Assembly: GCA_001599935.1 (NCBI GenBank) | Contig: BCIJ01000039.1 | Location: 1-64,000 of the forward strand | Origin: Holtermannia corniformis | Taxonomy: Eukaryota; Basidiomycota; Tremellomycetes; Holtermanniales | Direction of reading: 5' to 3' | Length of the DNA: 64,000 bases | Shown here: in pieces, positions 32,476 through 42,955 of the stretch | Layout: every line of letters begins with the position of its first letter | Position numbering within the stretch: position 1 is the first letter of the stretch | Notes under the pieces: model-generated | What the model saw: only the letters and a program-made list of their open reading frames with translations | The model's database searches: none | What the model was told of the DNA's origin: nothing | Translations under genes and position numbers: made by a program

Positions 32476-33784
32476 TCAGCGTGTGTTGAACTTGGCAGAG
32501 CCGTAGCTTGGCCGAGATCGAAGCCGTGCAGCAGTCTCGTCTCGGCTACTAGGCGAGGCGAGTGCAGTGCCGGTCGCCACCTGCGAGTGCAACGAGCTGG
32601 GCAGACACCGGGTCGAAGCGATGCGCATGGACGGAAGCATGATTGAATGAGAGAAGCACAACTTACGAGAAGAACAAGACCTTGAGCGTGAGTGCAATCG
32701 CGGCATGCAGCACCACGACGGCAATGATCAGGAACCTTGTCGCCTTGTTCTCCGACTGCCGGCGAGTCAGCGTCCACAGCTGCGTCGTCAAAGGACGGCG
32801 CCGAGCGTACCGAGGCAAGAACGGGATAAATGTTGCGTACACTGCACCTGGTCAGTATACCGGCAACGAGCGGAAGAGGCGTACAGAAAGTAGCCTGACG
32901 AGATGGCGCCGGCACCGACTAGAACCCAGCGAAAGATGGGGACTGGGATCAGGCAGAGCGCCTATCATCCAGCACATCAGCGCATTATCGTGGCCCACTC
33001 GATCACCGCCCACGAACTGAGATCGGGACATAGACCGCGTGCGCGTACCCATAGATGCTCAACGCTTCAGCCATACTCCATTCTCCCACGCCGAGCCATT
33101 TGGTCGCCGCCCATAGCAAAGCCGGAAAGCCAAGACCATAGCTGTAGATCAGCGTGACGCAGACGCTCAGCAGTGTCAGGTCCTGGGTTGTGGATTCGCC
33201 AGCTGAATAGGCGGTGAGGGAGGATGAGAGGGAGGAAAAGATGTAGAGCGTGAATATGAGGGTCGTCAGGGTCCAAAAGGAGCCTGTGGTTTCTGGTGAG
33301 CCAACAGTGCGGGGCAAGTTCAGGACGAACCGTACAAGTCGACCCGGTCTTCACAGACGTTTGAGATGAAGCCGTCACGCGGTATCATGGCCATTGCGCA
33401 GCGTGTGAGAACATCTTTGGTGTCGATATCAAAGTAGCCCTATACGGCTCGTTAGCTGCTTGAGATATGGAGCACTATCGGCGTACCTGGTAATAGGCGA
33501 GCCCAAAGGGACTGTATGGGACAGTCGGAGCTTCACGGGTGTTGCTCTGCCCACTGGGACCGCCATGGCTACTCGAGTCGCCAAGAAATGCTATGAGCGT
33601 CAGCCATGAGTTTGTGCTGCTTCGTTCTCTGCCCACTCTTGAACTCGAGCCCGTTGTTCCCTCCCTGGCCGCCAATGTCACCACCGAGCTGATCGCATTC
33701 AGCACGTTCGTTTGCGCACGAGCCACGACTACAACGTACCTCTTCGTCTACGTCTACGACTGCATATCCTCCCTGATGCGCCAT
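32476..33784 (-). CDS. Yip1-domain membrane traffic protein (YIPF1/YIPF2 type)
   Basis: Multi-pass Golgi/ER protein that interacts with Rab GTPases. The start MAHQGGYAVVDVDEE joins GGDIGGQGGNNGLEFKTFLG, then PYSPFGLAYYQ|GYFDIDTKDVL, FISNVCEDRVDLYG and the membrane part FWTLTTLIFTLYIFSSLSS. Next are LLSVCVTLIYSYGLGFPALL, AEALSIYGYAHAVYVPIS, a WVLVGAGAISSGYFL exon and RFLIIAVVVLHAAIALTLKV. The order and the YFDIDT...DLYGxFW signature fit the family. The gene model adds a hydrophilic tail of about 40 residues after an extra intron (ends YGSAKFNTR), which is unusual and less certain. Confidence 0.83.
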
Positions 33785-34227
33785 TGTGCTGCTCTATCTC
33801 TGGATGACCTGTATGCCTACCCTAGACCTGACGCGGCGCGATCGGGCGTGGATGGTGCTGGTCGGATGTCCGGTAAGTCCGGTGGTCGCTGGAAATGTTG
33901 CGATACGCGAAGCAAGATCAAAAGGATAGCGTCAACGTGATGCATACCAGGTCTCAAGCTCGCAGTGCGTGTAACGGAAGGCAATGTAAAACGGCCGTAG
34001 GGAATAGCGTGGGAAGAGGTGGTAGGTTACATAGATGAGGTGGTTGGGGTGGAGATCAGGCTGCAACGGGTTACGGCGCGCGGGCGGGGAATACAGACAG
34101 GTGGGGGTGAAAGGCTGATTGTCAACGTAGTGTCGTGAGGGTAACAACAGGGAGGAGAGGTGTGACGCCGAAGGGCGCACTAACTCATCGTCGTCTCCGG
34201 ATCACCGCTGCCCTCTCAGCGGTGAGT
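33785..34227. other. Intergenic, no gene seen
   Basis: Between the Yip1-family start and the casein kinase stop, both on the minus strand. No coding sequence is supported. Confidence 0.4.
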
Positions 34228-35319
34228 CTAATTGACCGCCACTGCTGCATGCTCTCTGCGCACAGCAGAACCAAGGTGGCCCTGACCCTGCAGCTGCTTC
34301 TGGGCGTCCAGCATCGCCTGCTCGTCACCTGCAGCGCAACGTTTGGGCATGGCCGAGGGGTTGCTAGCCTGGTGCGGCGCCTCATCCGAGGCCGCAATCG
34401 AGCTCTCACCGCCAATGGTTGTCCCCGTAGTTTGGACCGACCAGTCAAAGACGTAGTCGTACTGAAAGCCCTCGCGCACAAACAAGTCACGGAACAGTTT
34501 GCGAAGGTACGAGTAGTCGGGCTTGTCGTCGAACCGAAGCGAACGGCAGTAATTGAGATAGATAGCCAGCTCGTTGGGGAAGCCGCGGCACAGGACCTCG
34601 GCCGGCGTCGTCATTTTTTTTTCCATGATCCGGTCAAACTTTTGTTTCTTGGCACCCGCCTTGAGACCCTGCCACGGGAGTTGACCGCGAAGAAAGTAGA
34701 TGAAAACGTAGCCGAGCGACTCGAGGTCATCACGGCGCGACTGCTCGACACCCAATTGGGTGTTGATCGAAACGTAACGGACCGTACCACACAAGCCCTT
34801 GTTCTCCTTGAACGGGATGTGCGAGTGCGTCTTGGGGTCACGGTACTTCTTGGCCAAGCCAAAGTCGATCACGTTGACCTGGTTTCCGCGTTTGCCGGTA
34901 CCCATGAGGAAGTTGTCGGGCTTGATGTCACGGTGGATAAAGTTGCGCGAGTGGATGTACTCGACGCGCGAGATCAACTGGTCGGCGAGGAGGAGCACAG
35001 TCTTGAGTGTGAATTTTCGGTTGCAGAACTTGAACAGGTCCTCGAGTGACGGACCGAGCAAGTCTACGACCATGGCGTTGTAGTCACACTCTGTGCCGTA
35101 CCACCTGACAAATGGCACGCCGCCACCGCCGGCAAGGCTCTTGAAGACCTTGGATTCATATTCGAGCTGCGGGTGCTTGGTCTTGATCGACTCGAGCTTG
35201 ATTGCAACCTCTTCGCCGGTGACAATGTTGATGCCAAGGTAGATGTCGCCGAACGCGCCACTGCCAATCTTTTTCCCGATGCGGTACTTGCCGCCAATGC
35301 GGAGGTCCATCGAGCTCAT
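34228..35319 (-). CDS. Casein kinase 1 (Hhp1/Hrr25/CK1-delta type), intronless
   Basis: Ser/Thr kinase of 363 residues. Seen: [13 protein letters not shown] (glycine loop), VAIKLES (Lys), the CK1 motif [29 protein letters not shown] (catalytic loop), [43 protein letters not shown] and [15 protein letters not shown]. The short tail is Ala/Gln-rich. The normally invariant GTARYAS activation segment reads GTVRYVS here, and [11 protein letters not shown] differs slightly from the usual ASINTHLGIEQ. It has no intron, although most genes in this window have several, so a retrocopy is possible. Catalytic residues are intact. Confidence 0.93.
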   Translation of the reverse strand: MSSMDLRIGGKYRIGKKIGSGAFGDIYLGINIVTGEEVAIKLESIKTKHPQLEYESKVFKSLAGGGGVPFVRWYGTECDYNAMVVDLLGPSLEDLFKFCNRKFTLKTVLLLADQLISRVEYIHSRNFIHRDIKPDNFLMGTGKRGNQVNVIDFGLAKKYRDPKTHSHIPFKENKGLCGTVRYVSINTQLGVEQSRRDDLESLGYVFIYFLRGQLPWQGLKAGAKKQKFDRIMEKKMTTPAEVLCRGFPNELAIYLNYCRSLRFDDKPDYSYLRKLFRDLFVREGFQYDYVFDWSVQTTGTTIGGESSIAASDEAPHQASNPSAMPKRCAAGDEQAMLDAQKQLQGQGHLGSAVRREHAAVAVN

Positions 35320-36114
35320 TCTCGTTCAGGTTGTGTCGTGGGGTTTGACTGGGGGAAGCTGTGTGCTCTCTCTCCAGACGTCTTCAGCCTTGTTCGTTTC
35401 TGCACGTAGGTATCGTCCGATGGGAGGCGGTGCCAATGATGGTGAGTCCGATTGTGGTTATGGAAGAGGTAGAGCGATACAGGTGTTTAAAAGCCTAGCG
35501 GGTGTCAACGGAGGCCCGTGGCGGCGATGGCGAGGCAGGTGAAAGGAGAAAGACAATGGTGGGCGGTGGCCAGCAGCGCAGTGGCGCGTCTGCCAACACC
35601 TGACGCTCGTAATCATGTAGATGTACGGCAAGAGCTAGAAAGATGAAACAGGGACTTGTACATCGGCGGTGCAAACGGGCAGTACAATAATGCAGCAAGC
35701 GCGGTACTTGTTGGGTAGGCAGTCGTAACGACTAGTTTTGTCGTGGCTATGGGGCGGGGGATGAAACCTATCACTGAAACTTGAAGCATTGTTGGTACGC
35801 AGTCGGCTGTGTCCTCAAGGAAGGGGCGTGTGAGGTGACTTGTAGGGAAATGCACGAAGGGGGACGTGCCAGAGGATGCACGTGGTTATCTCAACGATAG
35901 CGAAGCGCTAGCAACGCATAAACAAGCTGGGTTGCTAGAGCGGGGGATTCGGATATCCGGTCGTGGTGGCCGCGGGACACGATCGACTGCTGCAGTTTGG
36001 GTGCTGCTTGCTGCCAGAGGCTCTCGACACTAGCTAGAGCCAACGCTCAGCATCGTCAACACGGCCTGGTACAAAAAGGATCATACCAACCATCACCACG
36101 GCGCACGGCCCGCC
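35320..36114. other. Divergent intergenic region, no gene seen
   Basis: An 0.8-kb gap between casein kinase 1 (minus) and the SGNH-like gene (plus). It should contain both promoters and possibly untranslated exons. No convincing TATA box or ORF. Confidence 0.4.
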
Positions 36115-38355
36115 ATGACGGCCTCGCACGAGCACGAGCTCGCAGCCTATCCGCCCGATACAGCTCCGTCGCATGCTGCCGCGAGTTTGCTCAACTCGCC
36201 GCCGCCGATACCAGCGCTGCGGAGGAAACGGCACACGGCGCATACGCTGCGGAGGTACTGGCGTCCACTCGCCGTTGTCGCCATCCCGTTGCTGCTCGTG
36301 TTCGTGTACTCGCTCGTGCACCCACATGTACCGGGTCTGCCTGCGCTACCGAAGATACACATGGGTGCTAGTATGGGCGCTAGCGGTACGGCGGGAGAAC
36401 ACTCTTGCATTTGCGGCTCGGACGAGGGCTCGGGAGAGGGCGCAAGGGTCTGCCAGGTCTATGGCGCGGACAACCTGCTGCGTTCACGCCTGTTTGAGGG
36501 CACGAATGCTAGAGTCAGGCGCATGCTTGCAAAGGGCAGAGAGGGAAAGGGGTTGAAGATTGGGATACTTGGCGGGAGTGGTATGTCGGCTGCGCGAGTC
36601 CAGATATCAGCTGACTAGGGCTACAGTCAGCGCTTGTCACGGCCTTCACCCAAGCCCCCAGTTCCCGCAGGGTGATCCAGCGGGACCCGGGTGCTATACA
36701 ACATTAATCAAGCAGTGGCTAGATACCGCCTTTCCAGGTGCAAGTATCCAGCCTTTAATGCTTGGTGTCGACTAACGCACACTCAGCCGCAACATGAAGT
36801 GCTGAATGGAGCGATCGGCGGTATGGACTCGAGGTGGGCTCATACACATGCACGCGTGAAGTAGGCTGACTTGAGTTGCAGCTATTATGCATTCTGCGGG
36901 GTACGTGCCTCCCATTGCGCAGCTCCGGCCGCACCGTTCCATCCCTTCATACATGATCTCGTGCTGACGCACGCCACAGACTCACCACATTGCGTCTGAC
37001 GTCGACCTCGTCATCCTCGAATTCGACGTCAACGACCAACCGACAATCGGGTACGAAGAATACTTTGACCAGCTCATGCGCGTCTTGCTGGAGTTTCCTT
37101 CCCAACCCGCCGTCCTCATCCTCGGCGCCTGGGGTCCCTTTATCGCCAACGACCTGGGATATGCGGACCCGCAGATTGCGCACCTGCCAATCGCGAGCTA
37201 CTATGACATCCCCTATGTCTCGTTAGTGATCTGTCGCCAAGTGGCACGTGCACGGTGGCTGACGTCGACAGAATGAAGCGATTGATGTTCAATACCTATC
37301 TCCGCTGGCCAAAATCAACGGCCGAGGCATTCTGGCAGGCTGATTTCTTGCATCCAAACGCACGGGGGCACGTGAGCTTAGCCCGCACCGAATCGTGGGA
37401 AAAGTGCTGAAGCATGGACCCCAGCGGATCCTCGCCGACATTGCCATCTCGTACCTTGAGACCCAAATCTGCCAACTCGAGCTTTACGGCTTGCCTCCCC
37501 TCCGCTCAATTTCGTCCACGATATCCACGCCCGAGCTGTTTAGCCATGATATTGACACTCCGTTCCCCATCGCCCCACCTCACATGCTGGACCCGTCTAC
37601 ACCGCCCGACGGGTGGGAAATCACGTTCGACCCTGAACCACTACGGCTCATCACGACGGAATCCCGACAGTTCCTAGAGCTCGACACGCCGTACGCCGTC
37701 CCACTCACGGGCATCTTCCAGCCCCTACGCGAAGTCGTGACCATCGAACACGGAGATCCACCGTCAGCAGCTCAAATCAAGAGCCTGGTCCAGCCAAAGA
37801 TGTTTTGTGCAGACGCAAACGATCACGAACATCCTATGCTGCCTACCAGTGCAGATGGATGGCAGCAGTTTGTATGGAATGGCGAAAAGCATTTTTGGGT
37901 CTCGGATACGCCCGGCGCTAGGATCTCGATCGATATCAAAGTCAATGCGGGCAGGTGTGTGCCCTCTCTCCCACCCTTTTGTCGGCGGCTGATGTTACGC
38001 ACGAAAGAGTCGCAGTCTATTTCTTCAGGAGTCAGAAGTATGATCTCGGAGACGCAAGGTGCTGGGTCGACGATAATGAAAAGGGAGCCGTTCAGTTATC
38101 GGGCTGGTGGGATCGCGCTTACAATGTCGCGACGTGCGTTGGCTCTCTTCCCTGCCTTGTGGCTGACACGCTCGCAGCGTCGAATACATTGATGAGAAAG
38201 TCACTCCTGGAGATCACTAGTGCGTCGCCCGGTTGTGAAAGACTGCGACTGACGCAACATGGCACAGCGTCACATGCGAGGTCGCACACAACACTTCACA
38301 CCCGCATAACACGGAAGCGCACCATTTCCGAATTGTAGCTATCATGGCAACCTAG
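36115..38355 (+). CDS. SGNH/GDSL-hydrolase-like type II membrane protein
   Basis: The N-terminal cytosolic segment MTASHEHELAAYPPDTAP is followed by a signal-anchor (WRPLAVVAIPLLLVFVYSLV) and a luminal domain. SGNH-type blocks: KIGILGGSVSACHG (block I, nucleophile Ser after GGS), NGAIGGMDSSYYAFCG, DLVILEFDVND (Asn/Asp block), LGAWGPF and ADFLHPNARGH (block V, DxxH). A C-terminal beta-rich part of about 250 residues follows (PPDGWEITFDPEPLRLITTE to FRIVAIMAT). It is similar in layout to fungal capsule or cell-wall-related SGNH proteins; acyl-transfer or esterase activity toward surface glycans is inference. About nine exons, TAG at 38353-38355. Confidence 0.75.
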
Positions 38356-38676
38356 CACTACCAAGCGGAGGGGAGGACGGGGCAAGAAGCGCTATTGGGC
38401 TCTGTGGGGGAATACACATACATCTTAGATTTGCATGCAGGGCTTGCATTGGACCACGCCTTGCTTTGGTCTTCAGCAATCGGTGCAATTCGTCGTACGA
38501 GTGACGCTTGAGGATCAAAGACAGCGACTGGATACGGAGCTCGCAGTCTTACAAGCGGCTACCTCATAAAACGGGAAACACGCTGTCGTGCGACGCGACG
38601 TAATGTGTCGTCTGGGTATTCATGAAGGACTGTGCTCGCCGGGGTCAGAGCCCGAGTGACATCTATGCGACTGCCG
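38356..38676. other. Intergenic, no gene seen
   Basis: 3' region of the SGNH-like gene and of the convergent hypothetical gene. No feature recognised. Confidence 0.4.
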
Positions 38677-39085
38677 TCACGAACGCTTGCGGCGGAAGTT
38701 CCAGTCAGCTTGGCGACTGCAGCGTTTTCGCATGGCTAGCGGCATGTACAGTCTCTGGTCGCAAACCTCGCGGTATATGGCAAACGTCTCGTCCAACTCG
38801 CTGCATGTCTGAATTGAGATAAGTCTACGGTCCGGATGAAGCCCTTGAATCAGTCCAACTGCTCCAAATTCGTGCAGGATCCGGGCCCGCTTTCTCTCGT
38901 GATTTAGCTAGGATGTTGAGGTCGAGATACGACCGCGCAACCTCGTGTATCTCATTGGTTTTGGTGCACTCTTCCGTGGTGATCGCACTATGTTGGTTAC
39001 GCTCGTCTAGAAGCACTTGATGCCTCAACTGGTGTAGGTGTAAGTTATAACCGTCATGCGTCGTCCGAAACCACTCTGTAGCCAT
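38677..39085 (-). CDS. Hypothetical protein, probably spliced
   Basis: Two open stretches on the minus strand read like protein. An N-terminal one, MATEWFRTTHDGYNLHLHQL up to EIHEVARSYLDLNIL, is helical and charged. A C-terminal one in another frame begins LNHERKRARILHEFGAVGLI and includes GLHPDRRLISIQTCSELDE and CDQRLYMPLAMRKRCSRQAD, with stop at 38677-38679. A TAG acceptor just before CTAAATCAC (about 38908) is clear, but the donor is not. Not recognised; it may be a remnant. Confidence 0.35.
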
Positions 39086-39285
39086 GCCGGGAAATGTGCA
39101 GGTGGTAAGAAAAGGGCTGCGCTTGATGATCTGCCAGACTGTTTATGGCCCACTGCCAGTACCGTGGGATAAACTGATCTGACTTTGAATGGCGCCGAGC
39201 CGACGGTCGGCAATGCTCATACACACAGACTGAGCCGACTCGCGGCTTGCTGCCTACAAGAGCGGCGCTCGAATGCGAAACGTTG

Positions 39286-39736
39286 ATGAACTCGCCAAGC
39301 TTGCTGCCGTGTTCTGCGCCTGAAACTCCCCTCTGCTATGCCATAGCCAAGGGAACACTGCACCCGAACAGTGCTCTCCTTTACGCGCTGTAACGCACTG
39401 AAACAATCCGCAACGTCCTTTCAACCGATGCTTAAAGGAGCCATAAGCGCCCAGCTCATGCAGCACTCATAAGCCAGCGCCTTCCCTCTCCGCCGGCCAT
39501 CAAACCTGCACAATGTATCTCAAGATCAGAGACGACGCTGCAACAAACAGCGAGGGGATGGATGGCGGGAGTGAGTCTTCGGTGCTTGCGCTTGTAGAGT
39601 CGTGTAGCTGATGAGGTGTTTATCAGTGATTGCAGTGTGGTGCGTCGCAGGCGTCGCAAGTGTGATCGCAATCGGATTCATCGTCATGATTGTTATGCGG
39701 ATGAGGCGGGACTTCAAGTCGCAGAATGGCGGGTAG
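39286..39736 (+). CDS. Small single-pass membrane protein, unit A of a tandem pair
   Basis: Unrecognised. Exons join as MNSPSLLPCSAPETPLCYAI...NSALLYAL, then SCSTHKPAPSLSAGHQTCTM and YLKIRDDAATNSEGMDGG. A good GTGAGT intron leads to a hydrophobic helix (AVWCVAGVASVIAIGFIVMI) and a basic tail MRMRRDFKSQNGG. The ectodomain has two Cys (SC and TC) in the same places as in the next unit, and the DDAATN block directly before the membrane helix is shared. The N-terminal start at 39286 is tentative, and no clear signal peptide is seen. Confidence 0.42.
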
Positions 39737-39765
39737 TGGCGTGGTGTAGTGCTCTGGACCCTGGA

Positions 39766-40202
39766 ATGTACTGTACTGTACGGTGACGACTGCACGAGTG
39801 TCGTCCATTCCCAGCATAGTTTTCCATTGTCTGGCACGAGACACCGTGGCGTATGTTTGGGATGGCGAGCTCGCACTTCCCTTTGAGACCTCGTGTATCA
39901 CATATCAGTCACGCCTTGGACAGGACACTGTTGGCCAACGACCATCTTGTTTCGGTATGCTCACAGTCAACACACAGCACCTGCAGGTCAGGGTCGAAGA
40001 CGATGCAGCCGACAACGGCAGTACGTCGCGAGTGCTTGCCGAGCTTGAGCTGACGAGACGATAGAGGTCGTGATGGGTGTTGTCATTGGAGCTGTTGGGC
40101 TGGTCGTACTTGGCTGTGTCAGTGCAGTCATCTATTACATGTTTGGGTGTAGTTGCTTCAAGCGCAAGAGCCAAGGCAAAGATACGCCGGCGGTTGTATG
40201 AG
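39766..40202 (+). CDS. Small single-pass membrane protein, unit B of a tandem pair
   Basis: Unrecognised. The open frame reads IVFHCLARDTVAYVWDGELA, then LPFETSCITYQSRLGQ, then RPSCFGMLTVNTQHLQV and RVEDDAADNG. After a 44-nt intron come KVVMGVVIGAVGLVVLGCVS (membrane helix) and the tail YMFGCSCFKRKSQGKDTPAV. It parallels unit A in Cys spacing, the DDAAxN block, the helix and the basic tail. The start is unclear: an ATG at 39766 needs a very short intron. Alternatively, the stop of unit A could be bypassed by an in-phase intron, which would make both units one protein. Confidence 0.4.
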
Positions 40203-40271
40203 CTGATTGCGAACGAGTACATACACGAGCTTGATGTACAACATGACGGGAGGGACAGGCGACGGCACGCA

Positions 40272-41235
40272 TCATGTCTTGAAGACGATGATGAGTACGA
40301 GCAAGATTAGGATCAAGCCTACGATCGTGACTGTGCTCCCTGCGCGACGTTAGTACTGTCTGATGGGCTATGCGGTACAAACCATGTTGCTTTGCGCCGT
40401 CTGCGACTGTATCGAGCCGTCGTCGCGCTCTTCGCAGTCTATCGCTCGTGCGGTCCATCGCCGCGTCCGTATCCTCGAGTAGGTCATGGTGCATGTCGAG
40501 CTCGGATCCAATCTGCAACGAGAGATTGTTTTGCCGGCCGATAGACGATGACAATAGTGCGAGACGGTCGTCTTGCTCTAGCGGGCCGATGCTTGTCAGC
40601 GGATAAAGGCGCTGGTAGGTCCATTACTGACCGTCCATGATGTCCTGTTGGTTCGCTAGCATCTGCTGGGGGGTCACGGAACCAGACGCATCCGAGCGCC
40701 GTTCATCTTCGTCGTCTAGGAAGTCTCGGAAAGGCTCTGCAGCAGGCGTTGGTGGTTCCAGATTGACTTGTGGAACGCGCGTAAGATGTGAGACGGGCAT
40801 ATCGGCAGATGTAGTGACCACCGACGGCCGTGCAGATCTGCAAGCTTGTCAGCTTTGTGAGCGTCTCAGACACCCAGCTGACGCCGCCTTGCGCTCTCGC
40901 CGCAAAGTCGCACTGGCAACCTTGTCTCTTCCGTCCTCGTCCTCCTCCAATAGTTCGACGAGCCGATCATACTGCTCGGCAAGGTTGCGCACCGCCACCC
41001 CTTCCTCCCTTTCACGTCCCTTGCCTGATCCTACACGCAGCCCGCCGCTTTCAAGATCCAACTCGTCCTCAAGCTTGGTGAGGTCCTTCTTGATGGCTGT
41101 GAGGTTGCGGACGACTTGTGTTTGTGCCGAGCCGGACGGTGGGAGGTTTAGTGAGAGCAGGCGCGAGCGTTCCAGCAGGAGAGACGACGTTGTGGTCAGT
41201 CTTTGTGATACCGAGGCGGGTGTAGGTGTGGACAT
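40272..41235 (-). CDS. Qc-SNARE, syntaxin-8 (Syn8) type
   Basis: Endosomal t-SNARE light chain. From MSTPTPASVSQRLTTTSS a helical N-terminal domain follows (LLERSRLLSLN, NLTAIKKDLTKLEDELDLES, NLAEQYDRLVELLEEDED). A linker (VSHLTRVPQVNLEPPTPAAE, PFRDFLDDEDERRSD, TPQQMLANQQDIMDGQ) leads to the SNARE helix LALLSSSIGRQNNLSLQIGS, DMHHDLLEDTDAAMDRTSDR. The central layer residue is Gln in RQNNLSLQIG. The C-terminal anchor is IVGLILILLVLIIVFKT. Three to four exons. Confidence 0.85.
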
Positions 41236-41475
41236 GACGGGGATGATGGAAGCGGATGCAGCTGTGAGAGACGTTGTAGGCGTCAGTAGGCTGTTGATGA
41301 GCACGGCACAAAGTGAGCATTGTTGCAGCGACATAGCACGAGGGTAGGCTAGAGCGGCTAGCAAGCGGAGACGCTAAGATAGTGCTAGACGTTCAAGCAA
41401 GCATCAAGCACCACGGTACAACTGGCCGATCTGCCGGATCAACGCCCTCTCCTGCGCAACATCCTACACCACACC

Positions 41476-42834
41476 ATGGCTGACTCAGACTCGGAGGATG
41501 ACTTCATGTCAGACAAGTTTCTCGCCAATGCAACAGGTTCAACGTCAAGCCAGCCTCAAACATACAGCGCCCGACGGAACCAGCAGACGCTCAAGTCCTT
41601 ACGCAAGGGTCAAGCCAACGCTCAACCGGTACAAAAGCTCGCCGTGCGCGAAGAGATTGCGCGACGTGAAGGGCTTGAGCGGAATCTGTTTGAGGAACAG
41701 CCGAATGGACCGGCTGGCGGGAACAAGGCAATGGCAATGATGATGAAGATGGGTTGGAAGCCTGGCGAGGGGATGGGCAAGAAGCAGGATGAGGTGACGG
41801 CGGGGAGTAAACGTGCAAGGGATGAGGATGAGGAAGGTGGGGAAGCACCGAGAGGCGGGATTGGGAGCTCGAGCCGAGCGAGAGTCGCATCACCCGTCAA
41901 GCCAACCGAGCCGATCCGTATCTCAATGTGGCAACGTGAGCCTGTGCACGGTCAAGTCAGGGACGAAGCTCACAAACCACCCAGGCCGAAAAGGCCTCAC
42001 AGCACGTTCTCCAACACCACCACCGCCAGCCCTCCAAGGCCCACGAGACCCCGACGCGATCTCGCATGAACGTCTAGAACGCCTCGGCCGCGCAACCGAA
42101 TCGTTCCGGGACCGTCAACGTCGCGATTTCGAGATCAAAGAGGCTGAACGACGTGGTTGGAAAGCACGAGAACGGCTCGTCGAGCTCGACCAAGCAAAGG
42201 GGATCAAAGTGAGTTCCTTTACTTTGCAATGCTGCCGCCGACGCTGACGCGCCCAGTTCCATCCACTGCACGTCTGCCCCTTTTCTCCGAGCGAGACGAT
42301 CCCCTCTGCGCTCAAGCGACTCATCTGGCCGGACCGTACACCGACGCCATCGCCGCCGCCTGATCTCGACCCGTCGATAGGCAGGGGCAGCGAGGCCGCC
42401 AACCTGTCTGAAGCGCAAAAGATTCGAGCCCAGATGCGCCGTGAGATGCTAGCGGACGAAGCGGGTGAATCAGACGACGAGCCCGGAGATCGAGGGATGG
42501 ATATCCGCAAGATGAACCGGAGGGACAAAGAGGGTGAAACGGAAGAGGTGGTGCCGATCGACGCGGAAACGCGTGAAGAGGATACGGGTGTCGATTGGGC
42601 TGCATATGTCAAGAGCGTCAATCGCGTCCTGAACGAGGATGTGAGTCCTGCTTTCTACACACTCGAGCAACGACGCAAGCTTATGTCAACCAGGCCAAGA
42701 CGTACCTCGACCTCGTCGTCTCCCAGCTCCGGTTCGAGCACCTCTACTGCTTCTGGTGTGCCGCTCAATACGCCTCGTTCGAAGAGATGGAGGGACCCGG
42801 GGGATGTCCCGGCGAAGATGAAGATTCGCACTAA
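41476..42834 (+). CDS. G-patch domain protein 11-like
   Basis: RNA-processing or kinetochore-associated family (GPATCH11/CENP-Y). The acidic start MADSDSEDDFMSDKFLANAT is followed by a basic helix and the G-patch KAMAMMMKMGWKPGEGMGKK at about residues 90-110. Then come PIRISMWQRRKGLT, a coiled coil RDRQRRDFEIKEAERRGWKA and an acidic DDEPGDRGMDIRKMNRRDKE stretch. The C-terminal family signature is YLDLVVSQLRFEHLYCFWC, CPGEDEDSH (a CxxC zinc knuckle). Four exons, complete. It converges on DBP5 with 121 bp between stops. Confidence 0.85.
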
Positions 42835-42955
42835 GGGTTGTAGCCAAATGTAGCACGATAATGAAGGGGTTTGCATGCTGTACACTGAAAATCTACAAGA
42901 AGACACCTGGGATGCACTGGCTGACTGGACAAGTGTGATGTGGTGTGGGACGCGG

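Noticed and set aside
32097..32915. Minus-strand ORF of 272 codons
   Set aside because: It crosses exons and introns of the Yip1-family gene in the wrong frame; the spliced model explains the region better.
34135..35049. Long plus-strand ORF of 304 codons
   Set aside because: It is the antisense shadow of casein kinase 1, whose motifs are complete on the minus strand.
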